DNA of 64,000 nucleotides. It comes from RH-AL1 sp964244495. GTDB lineage: Bacteria; Pseudomonadota; Alphaproteobacteria; Rhizobiales; Beijerinckiaceae. The translations under genes were made by a program, and so were the position numbers. Shown here in pieces: positions 25,717 through 40,138 of the stretch (its first letter is position 1; each line of letters starts with the position of its first letter). A model generated the notes under the pieces. It was not told the DNA's origin and ran no database searches. It was given only the letters and a program-made list of their open reading frames with translations. The DNA is taken from the NCBI GenBank assembly GCA_964244495.1, contig CAXTIU010000003.1, forward strand, positions 1-64,000. The letters run 5' to 3'.

Positions 25717-26808
25717 TTGGCCTGGTCGCCGCAGCAGGACGCGGCGCTGCGCGCGGTCGCCGCCTGGGTGAAGCGCGGCGAGCCCCAGGTGTTCCGGCTG
25801 TTCGGCTACGCCGGCACGGGCAAGACCACGCTCGCCAAGCAGCTCGCCGCCGACGTCGACGGCGAGGTCGCCTTCGGCGCCTACACCGGCAAGGCCGCGC
25901 TGGTGCTGCGGGCCAAGGGCTGCAAGGACGCGCGCACCATCCATTCCATGATCTACCGGCTGCGCGACGCCGACACGGACGAGCCCCGCTTCGTCCTCAA
26001 CGACGACAGCGCCGCCTCCAAGGCCGAGCTGATCATCATCGACGAGTGCTCCATGGTCGACGAGGAGCTGGGGCGCGACCTGCTGTCCTTCGGCAAGCCG
26101 GTCCTGGTGCTGGGCGATCCCGCCCAGCTGCCGCCGGTGAAGGGCGGCGGCTTCTTCACCGAGGCGGAACCCGACGTGATGCTGACGGAGGTGCACCGGC
26201 AGGCGGCCGACAACCCGATCGTCCGGCTGTCCATGATGGTGCGCGAGGGCGAGCGCTTGGCCTTGGGCGCCTACGGGGAGAGCCGGGTGATGCGCCGCGC
26301 CGACATCGACGCCGCCCAGGTGCGGGAGGCCGATCAGGTGCTGGTCGGGCTGAACCGCACGCGGCGCGGCTACAACGCCCGCCTGCGGCAGCTCGCCGGT
26401 CACACCGACCCGTACCCCCAGGCCGGCGAGAAGCTGGTGTGCCTGAAGAACGAGAAGGGCAAGGGCCTGCTGAACGGCGGCATCTGGGTCGTCAAGACGT
26501 CGGCGGCCAAGCGCCAGGGCAAGCTGCGCTACGGCGTGGTGCCCGAGGACGACCCCGCGCGCAAGACGCTGCCGATCGCGGTGCGGCCGGAATATTTCAC
26601 GGACGGCGAGGAGGCGATCCCGCCGGCGCTGCGCCGCGCGACCGACGCCTTCGACTTCGGCTACGTGCTCACCGTGCACAAGGCGCAGGGCTCGCAGTGG
26701 GACGACGTGGTGCTGTTCGACGAGAGCGGCGCGTTCCGCGAGAACCGCCACCGCTGGCTCTACACCGGGATCACCCGGGCGGCGGAGCGCCTGACGATCG
26801 TGGTGTGA
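25717..26808 (+). CDS. RecD-like ATP-dependent DNA helicase (AAA_30/UvrD_C_2)
   Basis: A 363-aa SF1B-type helicase, much shorter than RecD or RecD2. Walker A is in LFGYAGTGKTTLAKQLA. Motif Ia is AYTGKAALVLRAKG, Walker B IIIDECSMVDEE, motif III VLGDPAQLPPV, motif V-like TVHKAQGSQWDDVVLFDE and motif VI WLYTGITRAAERL. Such stand-alone helicases are widespread in alphaproteobacteria, with a role in DNA repair or replication inferred. The start is a TTG at 25717 (LAWSPQQDAA). A 15-codon frame beginning ATG at 25667 ends at TAG 25712-25714, just before it. Monocistronic. Confidence 0.88.
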   Translation: MAWSPQQDAALRAVAAWVKRGEPQVFRLFGYAGTGKTTLAKQLAADVDGEVAFGAYTGKAALVLRAKGCKDARTIHSMIYRLRDADTDEPRFVLNDDSAASKAELIIIDECSMVDEELGRDLLSFGKPVLVLGDPAQLPPVKGGGFFTEAEPDVMLTEVHRQAADNPIVRLSMMVREGERLALGAYGESRVMRRADIDAAQVREADQVLVGLNRTRRGYNARLRQLAGHTDPYPQAGEKLVCLKNEKGKGLLNGGIWVVKTSAAKRQGKLRYGVVPEDDPARKTLPIAVRPEYFTDGEEAIPPALRRATDAFDFGYVLTVHKAQGSQWDDVVLFDESGAFRENRHRWLYTGITRAAERLTIVV

Positions 26809-27388
26809 GGCGGGCGGCCTGGCCTTCATCGAGGTCGCCGACACCGATGGCGGCGGTGCCCCGCCCGGCGCCGACCTTAACGCGTGCCACGGTCGCCGCA
26901 CGGCGACAGGGAAGGCCGTTTTCGTCGGCGTCCGCCGACGCCGATCGGCCTGTACGATCGCCCCGCGCCGTGCGCGGACGTTCGCCGCCGACCCGCGAAG
27001 GATCGCCCCGCAGACCGGCGAACGCAAGCCTCCCCGGCGCCGCCGATCCCGCGCCTTCGCACCGGACCGAGGCGGCGCCGGGTGCGATCCGGGTGTCGCG
27101 CCGCCGGTGACACGCGGAGACAGGTCGCGGCGGGAAAAACCCCGATGTGCGATCCCCGGACGGATGGAGGGTTGGTGCGCCTTGTCTCGGGCCATGCGCC
27201 AGGTCCACGCGCCTTCGCGAGCCCTCCCGGCCTCCTTCGCTGGGCCAAGTATAAATCGGCCCTGCGCGGCTCCGATAGTGCCTTGATCGCCGTTGCCACA
27301 TTCGTTAACGAAGAGTTAACGTCCGGGCGGGCGCCTGGGCGTGCTTCGACAGCAACGCGCGCGCCGCCTCGGGAGGTTGCAGTCGAGC
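26809..27388. other. Intergenic region, no gene supported
   Basis: 580 bp. Open frames exist on both strands but are Arg/Pro/Gly-rich, with no domain and no ribosome-binding site, so they are judged non-coding. Near the right end, GTTAACGAAGAGTTAAC (about 27304-27320) is an inverted repeat with 6-bp arms, just before the sulfotransferase gene. Confidence 0.4.
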
Positions 27389-28201
27389 ATGCGGCAGGGC
27401 GTTCACTTCATTTCCGGCCTGCCGCGCTCCGGCTCCACCCTGCTCGCCGCCATCCTGCGCCAGAACCCTGGCATCCACGCCGGCATGTCGAGCCCGGTCG
27501 CCTCGCTCCTGCTCGCCCTGCTCCGCCAGATGAGCCAGGAGAACGAGGCGGCGCCGTTCATCGACGACGACCAGCGCGAGGGCGTGCTGCGCGCGGTGGT
27601 GGAAGCCTTCTACGCCCGGCTCGGCGCGGAGCGGACCGTGCTCGACACCAACCGCGTGTGGTGCGCCAAGCTGCCGTTGCTGGCGCGGCTCTACCCTGAC
27701 GCCAAGGTGATCGCCTGCGTGCGCGACGTGGGCTGGATCATGGACTCGTTCGAGCGGGTGATCCGCGCCAACCCGCTGGAGCCCTCGCGCATGTTCGGCT
27801 TCGACCCCGGCGGCACGGTGTACAGCCGGGTGGCGGGGCTGGGCGCCGGCGACGGCACGGTCGGTTTCGCGCTGAACGCCTTGCGCGAGGCCTTCTTCGG
27901 TGCCGAGGCGGGTCGCCTGCTGCTGCTCGCCTACGAGACGCTGACCCGCGAGCCGGGACGGGCGATGGCGGCGGTGTACGACCACCTCGGCCTGCCGCCG
28001 TTCGATCACGACTTCGCCGACGTCGTCTACGATGCCGACGAGTTCGACCGCCGCCTCGGCACGCCGGGGCTGCACCGCGTCGGCCGCCGCGTCGAGGCGG
28101 TCGAGCGCGAGACGATCCTGCCGCCGGGGCTGTTCGCCAGCTTCGCCGGCGACGCGTTCTGGCGCGACGGGGCGAACCCGCGCGGCGTGCGGGTGGTGTG
28201 A
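27389..28201 (+). CDS. Sulfotransferase family protein
   Basis: A 270-aa PAPS-dependent sulfotransferase. The 5'-phosphosulfate loop is at the N-terminus (FISGLPRSGSTLLAAIL, residues 6-22). The 3'-phosphate motif is VIACVRDVGWIMDSFERVIRANPLEPSR. A C-terminal LLLLAYETLTREP strand and DHLGLPPFDHDF follow, as in the sulfotransf_3/tyrosylprotein-type group. Cytoplasmic by sequence. The ATG at 27389 is chosen over 27341 because the family begins just before the P-loop. Its stop is 86 bp before the start of the Gly-rich Hint protein on the same strand, so the secreted protein (which has Tyr in Gly-rich context) could be its substrate. That is only a hypothesis. Confidence 0.88.
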   Translation: MRQGVHFISGLPRSGSTLLAAILRQNPGIHAGMSSPVASLLLALLRQMSQENEAAPFIDDDQREGVLRAVVEAFYARLGAERTVLDTNRVWCAKLPLLARLYPDAKVIACVRDVGWIMDSFERVIRANPLEPSRMFGFDPGGTVYSRVAGLGAGDGTVGFALNALREAFFGAEAGRLLLLAYETLTREPGRAMAAVYDHLGLPPFDHDFADVVYDADEFDRRLGTPGLHRVGRRVEAVERETILPPGLFASFAGDAFWRDGANPRGVRVV

Positions 28202-28286
28202 GGTTCGGGTGCGGCCCGGCGAGCGCGGCACGGCACGACAGACAGGGTCCGGCGCTGCGCCGGCAGGAACACGAGGAAGCGGAACG

Positions 28287-31112
<2,826 letters not shown>

Positions 31113-31429
31113 CGCTTGACACACGTCGAGGAACACTCCGCGCCAGCCAAGGTGCGCGGCAAGCCCCCAACCGCGACGGCGGCTCTCGGGCGAGGCCTCG
31201 GGCGGCTGGTACGATGGCCGTGGGCGCGGCCGGCGACTTGCGGCACCTGACAGCTTCGCTTAGGGTATGGTTACCGTGTTTCCCGTCGCTCCAGCGGCGC
31301 TTCCACCAGGGCGTACGGCGCTTCCCCTTCCAGCTCCTGACGCATGACGCATCCTGACGCAAGAATGTGTGCGGCGCGTGAATTCGTCGAGGCGGGCGAT
31401 CGCACCGCGCCCGCGCCGGCGTCCGTCCG
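31113..31429. other. Intergenic region upstream of cobQ
   Basis: 317 bp with no supported gene. No cobalamin riboswitch is recognisable: no B12-box-like conserved core was seen. Its right third holds the TGACGC-type repeat described next. Confidence 0.4.
31338..31373. repeat. TGACGC-type repeat, copy 2 (before cobQ)
   Basis: Three TGACGCA units (31338, 31345, 31355) run into TGACGCAAGAATGTGTGCG at 31355-31373, identical over 19 bases to 14468-14486. GAATTC follows, as in copy 1. The element ends about 55 bp before the cobQ start. Confidence 0.6.
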
Positions 31430-32887
31430 GTGACCCGCGCCCTCATGATCCAAGGCACCGGCTCGGATGTCGGTAAGTCGCTGATCGTCGCGGCCCTCTG
31501 CCGCGCCTTCACGCGGCGAGGTTATCGGGTTCGCCCGTTCAAGCCGCAGAACATGTCCAACAACGCGGCGGTGACGGCGGACGGCGGCGAGATCGGGCGG
31601 GCGCAGGCGGTGCAGGCGCGCGCCTGCGGCGTGCCGCCCTCCGTGCACATGAACCCCGTGCTGCTGAAGCCGCACAGCGGCACCGGCTCGCAGGTCGTCG
31701 TGCGGGGCAAGGTCGCCGGCCAGGCCGAGGCGCGGGCGTACCAGGCATGGAAGGCCGCCCTGATGCCGCCCGTGCTCGACAGTTTCGCCCGCCTCAAGGC
31801 CGAGGCCGACCTGGTGATCGTGGAAGGCGCCGGCAGCGCGTCCGAAATCAACCTGCGCGCCAACGACATCGCCAACATGGGATTTTCCCGCGCCGCCGAC
31901 GTGCCGGTGGTTCTGCTCGGCGACATCGACCGGGGCGGCGTGATCGCCCAGATCGTGGGGACGCGCGCCGTCCTCGACCCGGCCGACGCGGCGATGGTCG
32001 CCGGCTTCCTGGTCAACCGCTTCCGCGGCGACCCCACCCTGTTCGCCGACGGCATGGCGCTCATCGCGGAGCGCACCGGATGGGCGGCGCTCGGCCTCGT
32101 GCCGCATTGCCCGGCGGCGGCGCTGCTGCCAGCGGAGGACTCGCTGGCCCTGCGCGCCTGGCGCCCCAACGCCGACGGCACGCTGGTGATCGCGGTGCCC
32201 CTCCTGCCGGGCGTCTCCAACTTCGACGACCTCGATCCCCTGCGCCACGAGCCGGCCGTGCGCCTCGTCACGGTGCGGACCGGCGCCGTGCTGCCGGCCG
32301 AGGCGACGCTGGTCGTGCTGCCCGGCTCGAAGACGACGGTCGCCGACCTCGTCGCCTTCCGCCGGGAAGGCTGGGACATCGACCTCGCCGCCCACGTCCG
32401 GCGCGGCGGCCACGTCGTGGGGCTGTGCGGCGGCTACCAGATGCTGGGGTTGTCGGTGGACGATCCCGACGGCGTCGAGGGGCCGCCCGGCCGGGTGGAC
32501 GGCCTGGGCTACCTCCCCGTCCGCACCGTCCTCACCGGGTCCAAGCGGCTGGCGCCGGTGAGCGGCGAGGCCAACGGCGCGCCCTTCGCCGGCTACGAGA
32601 TGCACATGGGCGAGACCACGCCGGCGGACGGGGCGGCGCCGCGCCCGTGCGCCCGCTTCGATGACGGCCGGGTCGACGGCGCGGTGTCGGCCGACGGGCG
32701 GGTATCGGGGTGCTACGTCCACGGCCTGTTCGCCGACGACCGCCAGCGCGCGGCGCTGCTCGCCCGCCTCGGCGCGGCGAGCGACGGCGGCTCCTACGAG
32801 GCGGCGCAGGAGGCGGCCCTCGATGCCGTCGCCGCCCACGTCGCCGCCCACGTCGACCTCGACCGCCTCATCGCCATCGCGCGGTGA
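31430..32887 (+). CDS. cobQ: Cobyric acid synthase
   Basis: A 485-aa enzyme that amidates the b, d, e and g side chains of adenosylcobyrinate a,c-diamide using glutamine and ATP. The P-loop-like N-terminus reads MIQGTGSDVGKSLIVAALCR, then FKPQNMSNNAAVTADGGEIGRAQ, VEGAGSASEINLRANDIANMG and LGDIDRGGV. The C-terminal glutaminase domain has GLCGGYQMLG (catalytic Cys) and GCYVHGLFADD (His). A GTG start at 31430 or an ATG at 31445 (MIQGTG) is possible. The end overlaps convergent cbiB by 20 bp. It is separated from cobB by 7 kb of unrelated genes. Confidence 0.96.
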   Translation: MTRALMIQGTGSDVGKSLIVAALCRAFTRRGYRVRPFKPQNMSNNAAVTADGGEIGRAQAVQARACGVPPSVHMNPVLLKPHSGTGSQVVVRGKVAGQAEARAYQAWKAALMPPVLDSFARLKAEADLVIVEGAGSASEINLRANDIANMGFSRAADVPVVLLGDIDRGGVIAQIVGTRAVLDPADAAMVAGFLVNRFRGDPTLFADGMALIAERTGWAALGLVPHCPAAALLPAEDSLALRAWRPNADGTLVIAVPLLPGVSNFDDLDPLRHEPAVRLVTVRTGAVLPAEATLVVLPGSKTTVADLVAFRREGWDIDLAAHVRRGGHVVGLCGGYQMLGLSVDDPDGVEGPPGRVDGLGYLPVRTVLTGSKRLAPVSGEANGAPFAGYEMHMGETTPADGAAPRPCARFDDGRVDGAVSADGRVSGCYVHGLFADDRQRAALLARLGAASDGGSYEAAQEAALDAVAAHVAAHVDLDRLIAIAR

Positions 32888-33872
32888 GGAGCGCCGCGAC
32901 CGCGAGAGCCGCCGTCACGGCGGCCCCATTGATGAGGCACGCGAGCCGGTACAGGCGCAGCGCCCGGCCGATCGTGCCGCCGTCGACCGGGCGGGCGTCG
33001 TCGCCCATGCCGCGGTCGGCGACCAAGCGGCCGGCGTAGACGCGCGGGCCGCCGAGCCTGACGCCGAGCGCGCCGGCCATCGCCGCCTCCGGCCAGCCGG
33101 CGTTGGGCGAGGCGTGGCCGCGCGCGTCGCGCCGCGTGATCGCCCACGCCGCCCGCGCCGAGGCGCCGGGGAGGAGCGCGGCGGCGGCCACGATCCACAG
33201 GGCCGCGAGGCGGGCGGGCAGGAGGTTGGCGCCGTCGTCCACTTTGGCCGCGGCGAAGCCGAACGCCCCGTGGCGCGGGGTCAGGTGGCCGATCATGCTG
33301 TCGGCGGTGTTCACCGCCTTGTAGAGCGCCCCGCCGGGCAACCCGAGCAGGGCCAGCCAGAAGGCCGGAGCGACCACGCCGTCGGCGAAGTTTTCGGCCA
33401 GGCTCTCGATCGCCGCCCGCGCCACCCCCGCCTCGTCGAGCGCGGCGACGTCGCGGCCGACGATCATCGCCACCGCGTCCCGGCCGTCCGGCAGGCCGAG
33501 CCGGAGCCCGTCGGCGACCGCGCGGACATGCGCGGCCAGGCTGCGCTGCGCCAGGCAGGAGGAGGCGAGCGCCGCGAGCAGGGGCGCCGCCAGGAGGCCC
33601 GGCAGCGCGGCCGACAGGGCGACCTGCAGCGCCAGCGCGCCGCCGCCGCTCGCCGCCAGCAGCAGCGCCAGCGCCAGCGCGCCGGACGCCCGTCGACGCG
33701 CCGGCGACCACGCTTCCCGGTTCAGCCGGCGATCGAGCACCGCCAGCAGGGCGCCCATCCAGGTCACGGGGTGGCCGATGGCGGCGAACAGCCGGGCCGG
33801 ATAGCCGAACGCCGCCTCCCCCGTCAGGGCCAGGGCGACGATCGCCAGATCGAACACCGCTCGATCATGCAC
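32868..33872 (-). CDS. cbiB: Adenosylcobinamide-phosphate synthase CbiB/CobD
   Basis: A 334-aa polytopic membrane protein that attaches aminopropanol (phosphate) to adenosylcobyric acid. Family marks include HPVTWMGALLAVLDRRLN, LGLPDGRDAVAMIVGRDVAALDEAGVARAAIESLAENFADGVVAPAFWLALLGLPGGALYKAVNTADSMIGH in order along residues ~130-215, DDGANLLPARL and SPNAGWPEAAMAGALGVRLGG. The start is GTG at 33870-33872. That GTG lies in the 3' arm of a 7-bp hairpin (GCACGGA/TCCGTGC, 33869-33890) whose 5' arm bears the only GGAG nearby. Convergent with cobQ. Confidence 0.95.
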   Translation of the reverse strand: MHDRAVFDLAIVALALTGEAAFGYPARLFAAIGHPVTWMGALLAVLDRRLNREAWSPARRRASGALALALLLAASGGGALALQVALSAALPGLLAAPLLAALASSCLAQRSLAAHVRAVADGLRLGLPDGRDAVAMIVGRDVAALDEAGVARAAIESLAENFADGVVAPAFWLALLGLPGGALYKAVNTADSMIGHLTPRHGAFGFAAAKVDDGANLLPARLAALWIVAAAALLPGASARAAWAITRRDARGHASPNAGWPEAAMAGALGVRLGGPRVYAGRLVADRGMGDDARPVDGGTIGRALRLYRLACLINGAAVTAALAVAALLTARWR

Positions 33873-34025
33873 GGAAGGACGTCTCCGTGCCGGCGGCGGC
33901 CCCGATGAGGCGACCGGACTTGCTCAAAACGGACCGTCCCGCCGCACATGCAACCCCTGATTGATAGACAGGCCCGACGTGCGCTCTAGCATCGCCCTCC
34001 TGCATCCGTTGGTCGTCAGCGCCCC

Positions 34026-35888
34026 ATGCGTTTCGAGCCGCGTCGCGCCTTCGCCGCCTCCCGTCGCCTTCCGTTCGCCCGACGCCGGCCCGACGACGAG
34101 GCGCTTCCGCCCGACCTCGCCTTCCTCCGGACGTTCCGGCCGCAGCCGGCGACGCTGCGAGCCGCCGTGGTCCGGGGGCGGCGCGAGGGCGTGAGCGCGT
34201 CGCGGGCGCTGCTCGCCCACGGCGACGTCAGCGAGGGAAGGTTCTACCACGATCTCGCCGATCATCTCGGCCTGCCGTTCGTCGCGACGTGGCCGGAAGT
34301 CGCCGAACCCTTCGATGTCACGCACGCCCTCGCCTGCGGGCGCGTCAGGCTCGCCGGCGCCGCGCCGGTCGCGCCGTGGCTCCTCGCGCCGACCGGTCCC
34401 GCGCTGGACCTGCTGCTGGAGGCGCGTCGACTGGGGGTCGCGATGCCGGCGGCCGCCATCACGACGCCGGCCCATTTCGCCGCCGTCCTGCGCCACCGTG
34501 GGCGACGACCCTTGGCGCTGGCCGCGAGCGAACGGCTCCCCGAGCGGGCACCGCACCTTTCGGCCAAGGCGCGTCGCGCCGAGGCGGCGGTGTTCGTGTC
34601 CGGTCTCGCGTGCGTGCTCGGGCTCCTTCTCGCGCCGGCGTGCCACCTACTCGCCACGACCGTGCTCGGCGTGCTGTTCCTCGCCGGCATGGTGTTCCGC
34701 CTGCTCGTCTGCGCCGCCGGCCTGCGCCAGGAGCCGCCGGCCACCCCGGCGATCGCGGACGCGGACCTGCCGTTCTATTCCGTCCTCGTGCCCCTGCACG
34801 ACGAGGCGGCGATGGTGCCGCACCTGCTCGAGGCCCTGGACGCCCTCGACTATCCCCGCTCCAAGCTGGAGGTGCTCGTCCTCGTCGAGGTCGACGATGT
34901 CGCCACGCGAGAGGCCCTGGCGCGTTGCGCGCTGCCGGCGTGGCTCCGCGTGGTCGAGGTGCCCGACGGGCGGCCGCGCACGAAGCCGCGCGCGCTCAAC
35001 GTCGGCCTCGAACTGGCGCGCGGCGCTCTCCTCACGGTGTACGACGCCGAGGACCGGCCGCGACGCGACCAGCTGCGCCGGGCGTCCGAACGCTTCAGGC
35101 GGCGCGCGGACGTGGCCTGCCTGCAGGCGCGGCTCGGGATCGGGAACGGCGACGACGGCCTCCTGGCCCGGCTTTTCGCCATCGAGTACGCCGGCCTCTT
35201 CGACGTCTTCAACATCGGCGTCGCGCGGCTCCGCCTGCCGATGGCGCTCGGGGGAACGTCCAACCACTTCCGGGTGTCCGCCCTGCGCGCCGTTGGCGGC
35301 TGGGACGCCTGGAACGTGACGGAGGACGCCGACCTCGGGCTGCGCCTCGCCCGCTTCGGCCTGCGGACGGACGCCCTCGACTCGACGACGATCGAGGAGG
35401 CGGTGTGCACGCCCAGAGCGTGGCTCAAGCAGCGGCGCCGCTGGACCAAGGGCTGGATGCAGACCCTGCTCGTCCTCGCCCGCCAGGGCGGCGCGATCCG
35501 CGACTTCGGACCGTGGCGGGCCGCCGCCGTCGCCCTGCTGCTGACGAACCTCGTCGCCGGCCCTTTGCTCTTCCCGGTCTTCGGCGCCCGCCTCGTGGTC
35601 GATGTCGTCGTCTTCGGCCTCCCGGCGCCCCATGGCGCGAGGGAGGTCTGCGAGGCGACGCTGGCCATGTCCGTCGCCGCGCTGGGGCTGGCCTCGACGC
35701 TGTGGTGCGGGCACGTCGGATCGCGGATCCGCGCGTTGCGCGGCGCCTGGCGCGTCCTGCCGCTGATGCTTCCCTACCAGCTCTGCATCAGCGTCGCCGC
35801 CTGGGCCGGCCTGTGGGACCTCGTCTTCCACCCCCACCATTGGCACAAGACGGACCACGGCGACCTCGCCCGGCGTCGCCAAGCCTAG
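34026..35888 (+). CDS. Membrane GT2 glycosyltransferase with N-terminal GspE/MshE-like domain
   Basis: A 620-aa inner-membrane glycosyltransferase. Residues ~60-160 resemble the small N-terminal domain of GspE/MshE ATPases (SASRALLAHGDVSEGRFYHDLADHLGLPF), known elsewhere as a c-di-GMP or regulatory module. Two TM helices follow (~193-240). The GT2 core (~255-440) has YSVLVPLHDEA, VLVEVDD, the metal motif VYDAED, a TEDADLGLRL acceptor-site Asp and the QRRRW motif of processive synthases. C-terminal TM helices end before HPHHWHKTDHG. It probably polymerises or adds sugar for an exopolysaccharide. The acceptor is unknown. The EAL protein at 15552 may share the c-di-GMP theme, which is inference. 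Confidence 0.85.
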   Translation: MRFEPRRAFAASRRLPFARRRPDDEALPPDLAFLRTFRPQPATLRAAVVRGRREGVSASRALLAHGDVSEGRFYHDLADHLGLPFVATWPEVAEPFDVTHALACGRVRLAGAAPVAPWLLAPTGPALDLLLEARRLGVAMPAAAITTPAHFAAVLRHRGRRPLALAASERLPERAPHLSAKARRAEAAVFVSGLACVLGLLLAPACHLLATTVLGVLFLAGMVFRLLVCAAGLRQEPPATPAIADADLPFYSVLVPLHDEAAMVPHLLEALDALDYPRSKLEVLVLVEVDDVATREALARCALPAWLRVVEVPDGRPRTKPRALNVGLELARGALLTVYDAEDRPRRDQLRRASERFRRRADVACLQARLGIGNGDDGLLARLFAIEYAGLFDVFNIGVARLRLPMALGGTSNHFRVSALRAVGGWDAWNVTEDADLGLRLARFGLRTDALDSTTIEEAVCTPRAWLKQRRRWTKGWMQTLLVLARQGGAIRDFGPWRAAAVALLLTNLVAGPLLFPVFGARLVVDVVVFGLPAPHGAREVCEATLAMSVAALGLASTLWCGHVGSRIRALRGAWRVLPLMLPYQLCISVAAWAGLWDLVFHPHHWHKTDHGDLARRRQA

Positions 35889-35949
35889 GATATCGGCCGG
35901 AAAGCGCGCAGCGGTTCCCCGAGAAGGCTGACGCGGAACGATGCCCTAG
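35885..35949 (-). repeat. Dispersed intergenic repeat, copy C
   Basis: Read on the minus strand it contains GGGGAACCGCTGCGCGCTTT, then CCGGCCGATATCCTAG, matching copies A, B and D. Its CTAG end overlaps the TAG stop of the glycosyltransferase gene (35886-35888). It separates that gene from convergent ccmB. Confidence 0.55.
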
Positions 35950-35957
35950 GAAGCCGC

Positions 35958-36626
35958 TCAATCGTTCATCGCCCGCAGCGCGGCGGCGGCGGCGAAGGGC
36001 GCGGCGGCGACCGCGGCCATGCTGAGTGCGCACAGGATCAGGAACGGCGTCGCGAAGGGGACGGGGTTGCCGAGGCCGGCGGTCGCCGCCGACACCCCGA
36101 AGATCAGCACGGGGATGCACAGCGGCAGGATCAGGATCGCCATCAGCAGGCCGCCCTTGCGCAGGCCCACCGTCAGCGCCGCGCCGACCGCGCCGAGCAT
36201 CGTGAGGGCCGGCGTCCCGGCGGCGAGCGAGGCTGTGGTCTGGACGAGCGCTCGGGCGTCCATGCCGAGCATCAGCCCGAACAGCGGCGCGAAGACGACC
36301 AGCGGCAGCCCGGTCAGCAGCCAATGCGTCGCGCATTTGACCAGCACGATCAGCTCCGCCGGCGTGCGGCTCATCAGCAGCAGGTCGAGCGAGCCGTCGT
36401 CGTGGTCGGACCCGAACAGCCGGTCGAGCCCGAGCAGGGTGGCGAGCAGGGCGGCGATCCACAGCACCGCCGGGCCGATGCGCGACAGCAGGCGGAGGTC
36501 CGGCCCGACCCCGAACGGCACGAGGGTGACGAGGATCAGGAAGAAGACCAGCCCCAGCGCGCTGCCGCCGCCGATGCGGCGGCCGACCGCGAGGTCGCGC
36601 CGGAACAGGGCGAGCAGCGCGCCCAC
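35958..36626 (-). CDS. ccmB: Haem exporter permease CcmB
   Basis: A 222-aa membrane subunit of the CcmAB ABC complex that drives release of holo-CcmE. It starts MGALLALFRRDLAVGRRIGGGSALGLVFFLILVTLVPFGVGPD, has the SDHDDGSLDLLLMSRTPAELIVLVK cytoplasmic loop conserved in CcmB, and about six hydrophobic helices. Its ATG follows the ccmA stop by 1 bp, so the two are coupled. In most relatives ccmC follows directly. Here the next gene is the convergent glycosyltransferase, and ccmC is at 10698-11480. Confidence 0.95.
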   Translation of the reverse strand: MGALLALFRRDLAVGRRIGGGSALGLVFFLILVTLVPFGVGPDLRLLSRIGPAVLWIAALLATLLGLDRLFGSDHDDGSLDLLLMSRTPAELIVLVKCATHWLLTGLPLVVFAPLFGLMLGMDARALVQTTASLAAGTPALTMLGAVGAALTVGLRKGGLLMAILILPLCIPVLIFGVSAATAGLGNPVPFATPFLILCALSMAAVAAAPFAAAAALRAMND

Positions 36627-36627
36627 G

Positions 36628-37344
36628 TCAGGGGTCCCGGCGCGGGACGGCGGCGTCGAGGTCGAGCGTCCGGCAGCGCAGGGCGAGCGGCTGGTGGGAG
36701 GCCAGCAGGATGGCGCCGCCGGCGCCGACGTGGCCGCCCATGATCGCGGCGAGGCCGGCCTGCGCGTCGGCGTCGAGCGCGATGAGCGGCTCGTCGAGCA
36801 GCCAGATCGGGCGGGGCGCCAGCAGCAGCCGGGCGAGCGCCACCCGCCTCTTCTGCCCGGCCGACAGATAGGCGGCCGGCAGGTCGCGCAGCCGCCCTAT
36901 GCCGAAAGTCGCGAGCGCGTCGCCGATGGACAGGGCGGGGCTTGGCGAAAGGGCGGGGCTTGGCGACAGGGCGGGACCGGACGTTGTCGCCAGCATCGCC
37001 GCCCAGAACGCGAGGTTCTCGCCGACGCTGAGCGAGGGTTTCAGGCCGTCCTCGTAGCCGAGGTAGTGCACGGTCTCGACGCCGCGCGCCTCCTCGTCCG
37101 CACCCGCGAAATCGATGCGGCCGCGCGTCGGCGCGAGCAGCCCGGCGAGCGTCCGCAGCAGCGTCGATTTGCCCGCGCCGTTACGGCCGGAGACCAGGAG
37201 CACGTCACCCCGCCCAAGTCCCAGGTGAAGGGACGAGAGCACGATCCGTCCGCCGCGCTCGACGGTGAGGTCCTCGACCGTGAGCAGCGGATGGGACAAG
37301 CGAGCGGAGCCGATCTTGCATGGCCAAACGGAACGGCGCATCAC
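36628..37344 (-). CDS. ccmA: Haem exporter ATP-binding protein CcmA
   Basis: A 238-aa ABC ATPase. Walker A is SGRNGAGKSTLLRTLAGL, the signature YLSAGQKRRVALARL, Walker B IWLLDEPLIALD, and the H-loop region LLASHQP. An in-frame 18-bp tandem duplication (36932-36975) encodes PALSPS twice in a loop before the signature; this insertion looks strain- or genus-specific. MMRRSVWPCK or a later start is possible. It is divergent from acnA with a 69-bp gap and overlaps no gene. It forms a two-gene unit with ccmB. Confidence 0.95.
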   Translation of the reverse strand: MMRRSVWPCKIGSARLSHPLLTVEDLTVERGGRIVLSSLHLGLGRGDVLLVSGRNGAGKSTLLRTLAGLLAPTRGRIDFAGADEEARGVETVHYLGYEDGLKPSLSVGENLAFWAAMLATTSGPALSPSPALSPSPALSIGDALATFGIGRLRDLPAAYLSAGQKRRVALARLLLAPRPIWLLDEPLIALDADAQAGLAAIMGGHVGAGGAILLASHQPLALRCRTLDLDAAVPRRDP

Positions 37345-37413
37345 GTAGCGCCTTCAGTCTGGATTCGCTACAAGCAAGGCGTTTTCGCCTGCCCACACGC
37401 CGGGATCGCTCAC

Positions 37414-40119
<2,706 letters not shown>

Positions 40120-40138
40120 CGGCCGGCCTTCGCCGATC

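Noticed and set aside
26877..27299. A 140-codon minus-strand frame starting MATAIKALSEPRRADLYLAQ
   Set aside because: The first residues look plausible, but the rest is Arg/Pro/Gly-rich without a domain, and no ribosome-binding site is present.
31113..31429. Cobalamin riboswitch upstream of cobQ
   Set aside because: I looked for the conserved B12-box core and its surrounding helices and did not find them. An Rfam scan would settle it.
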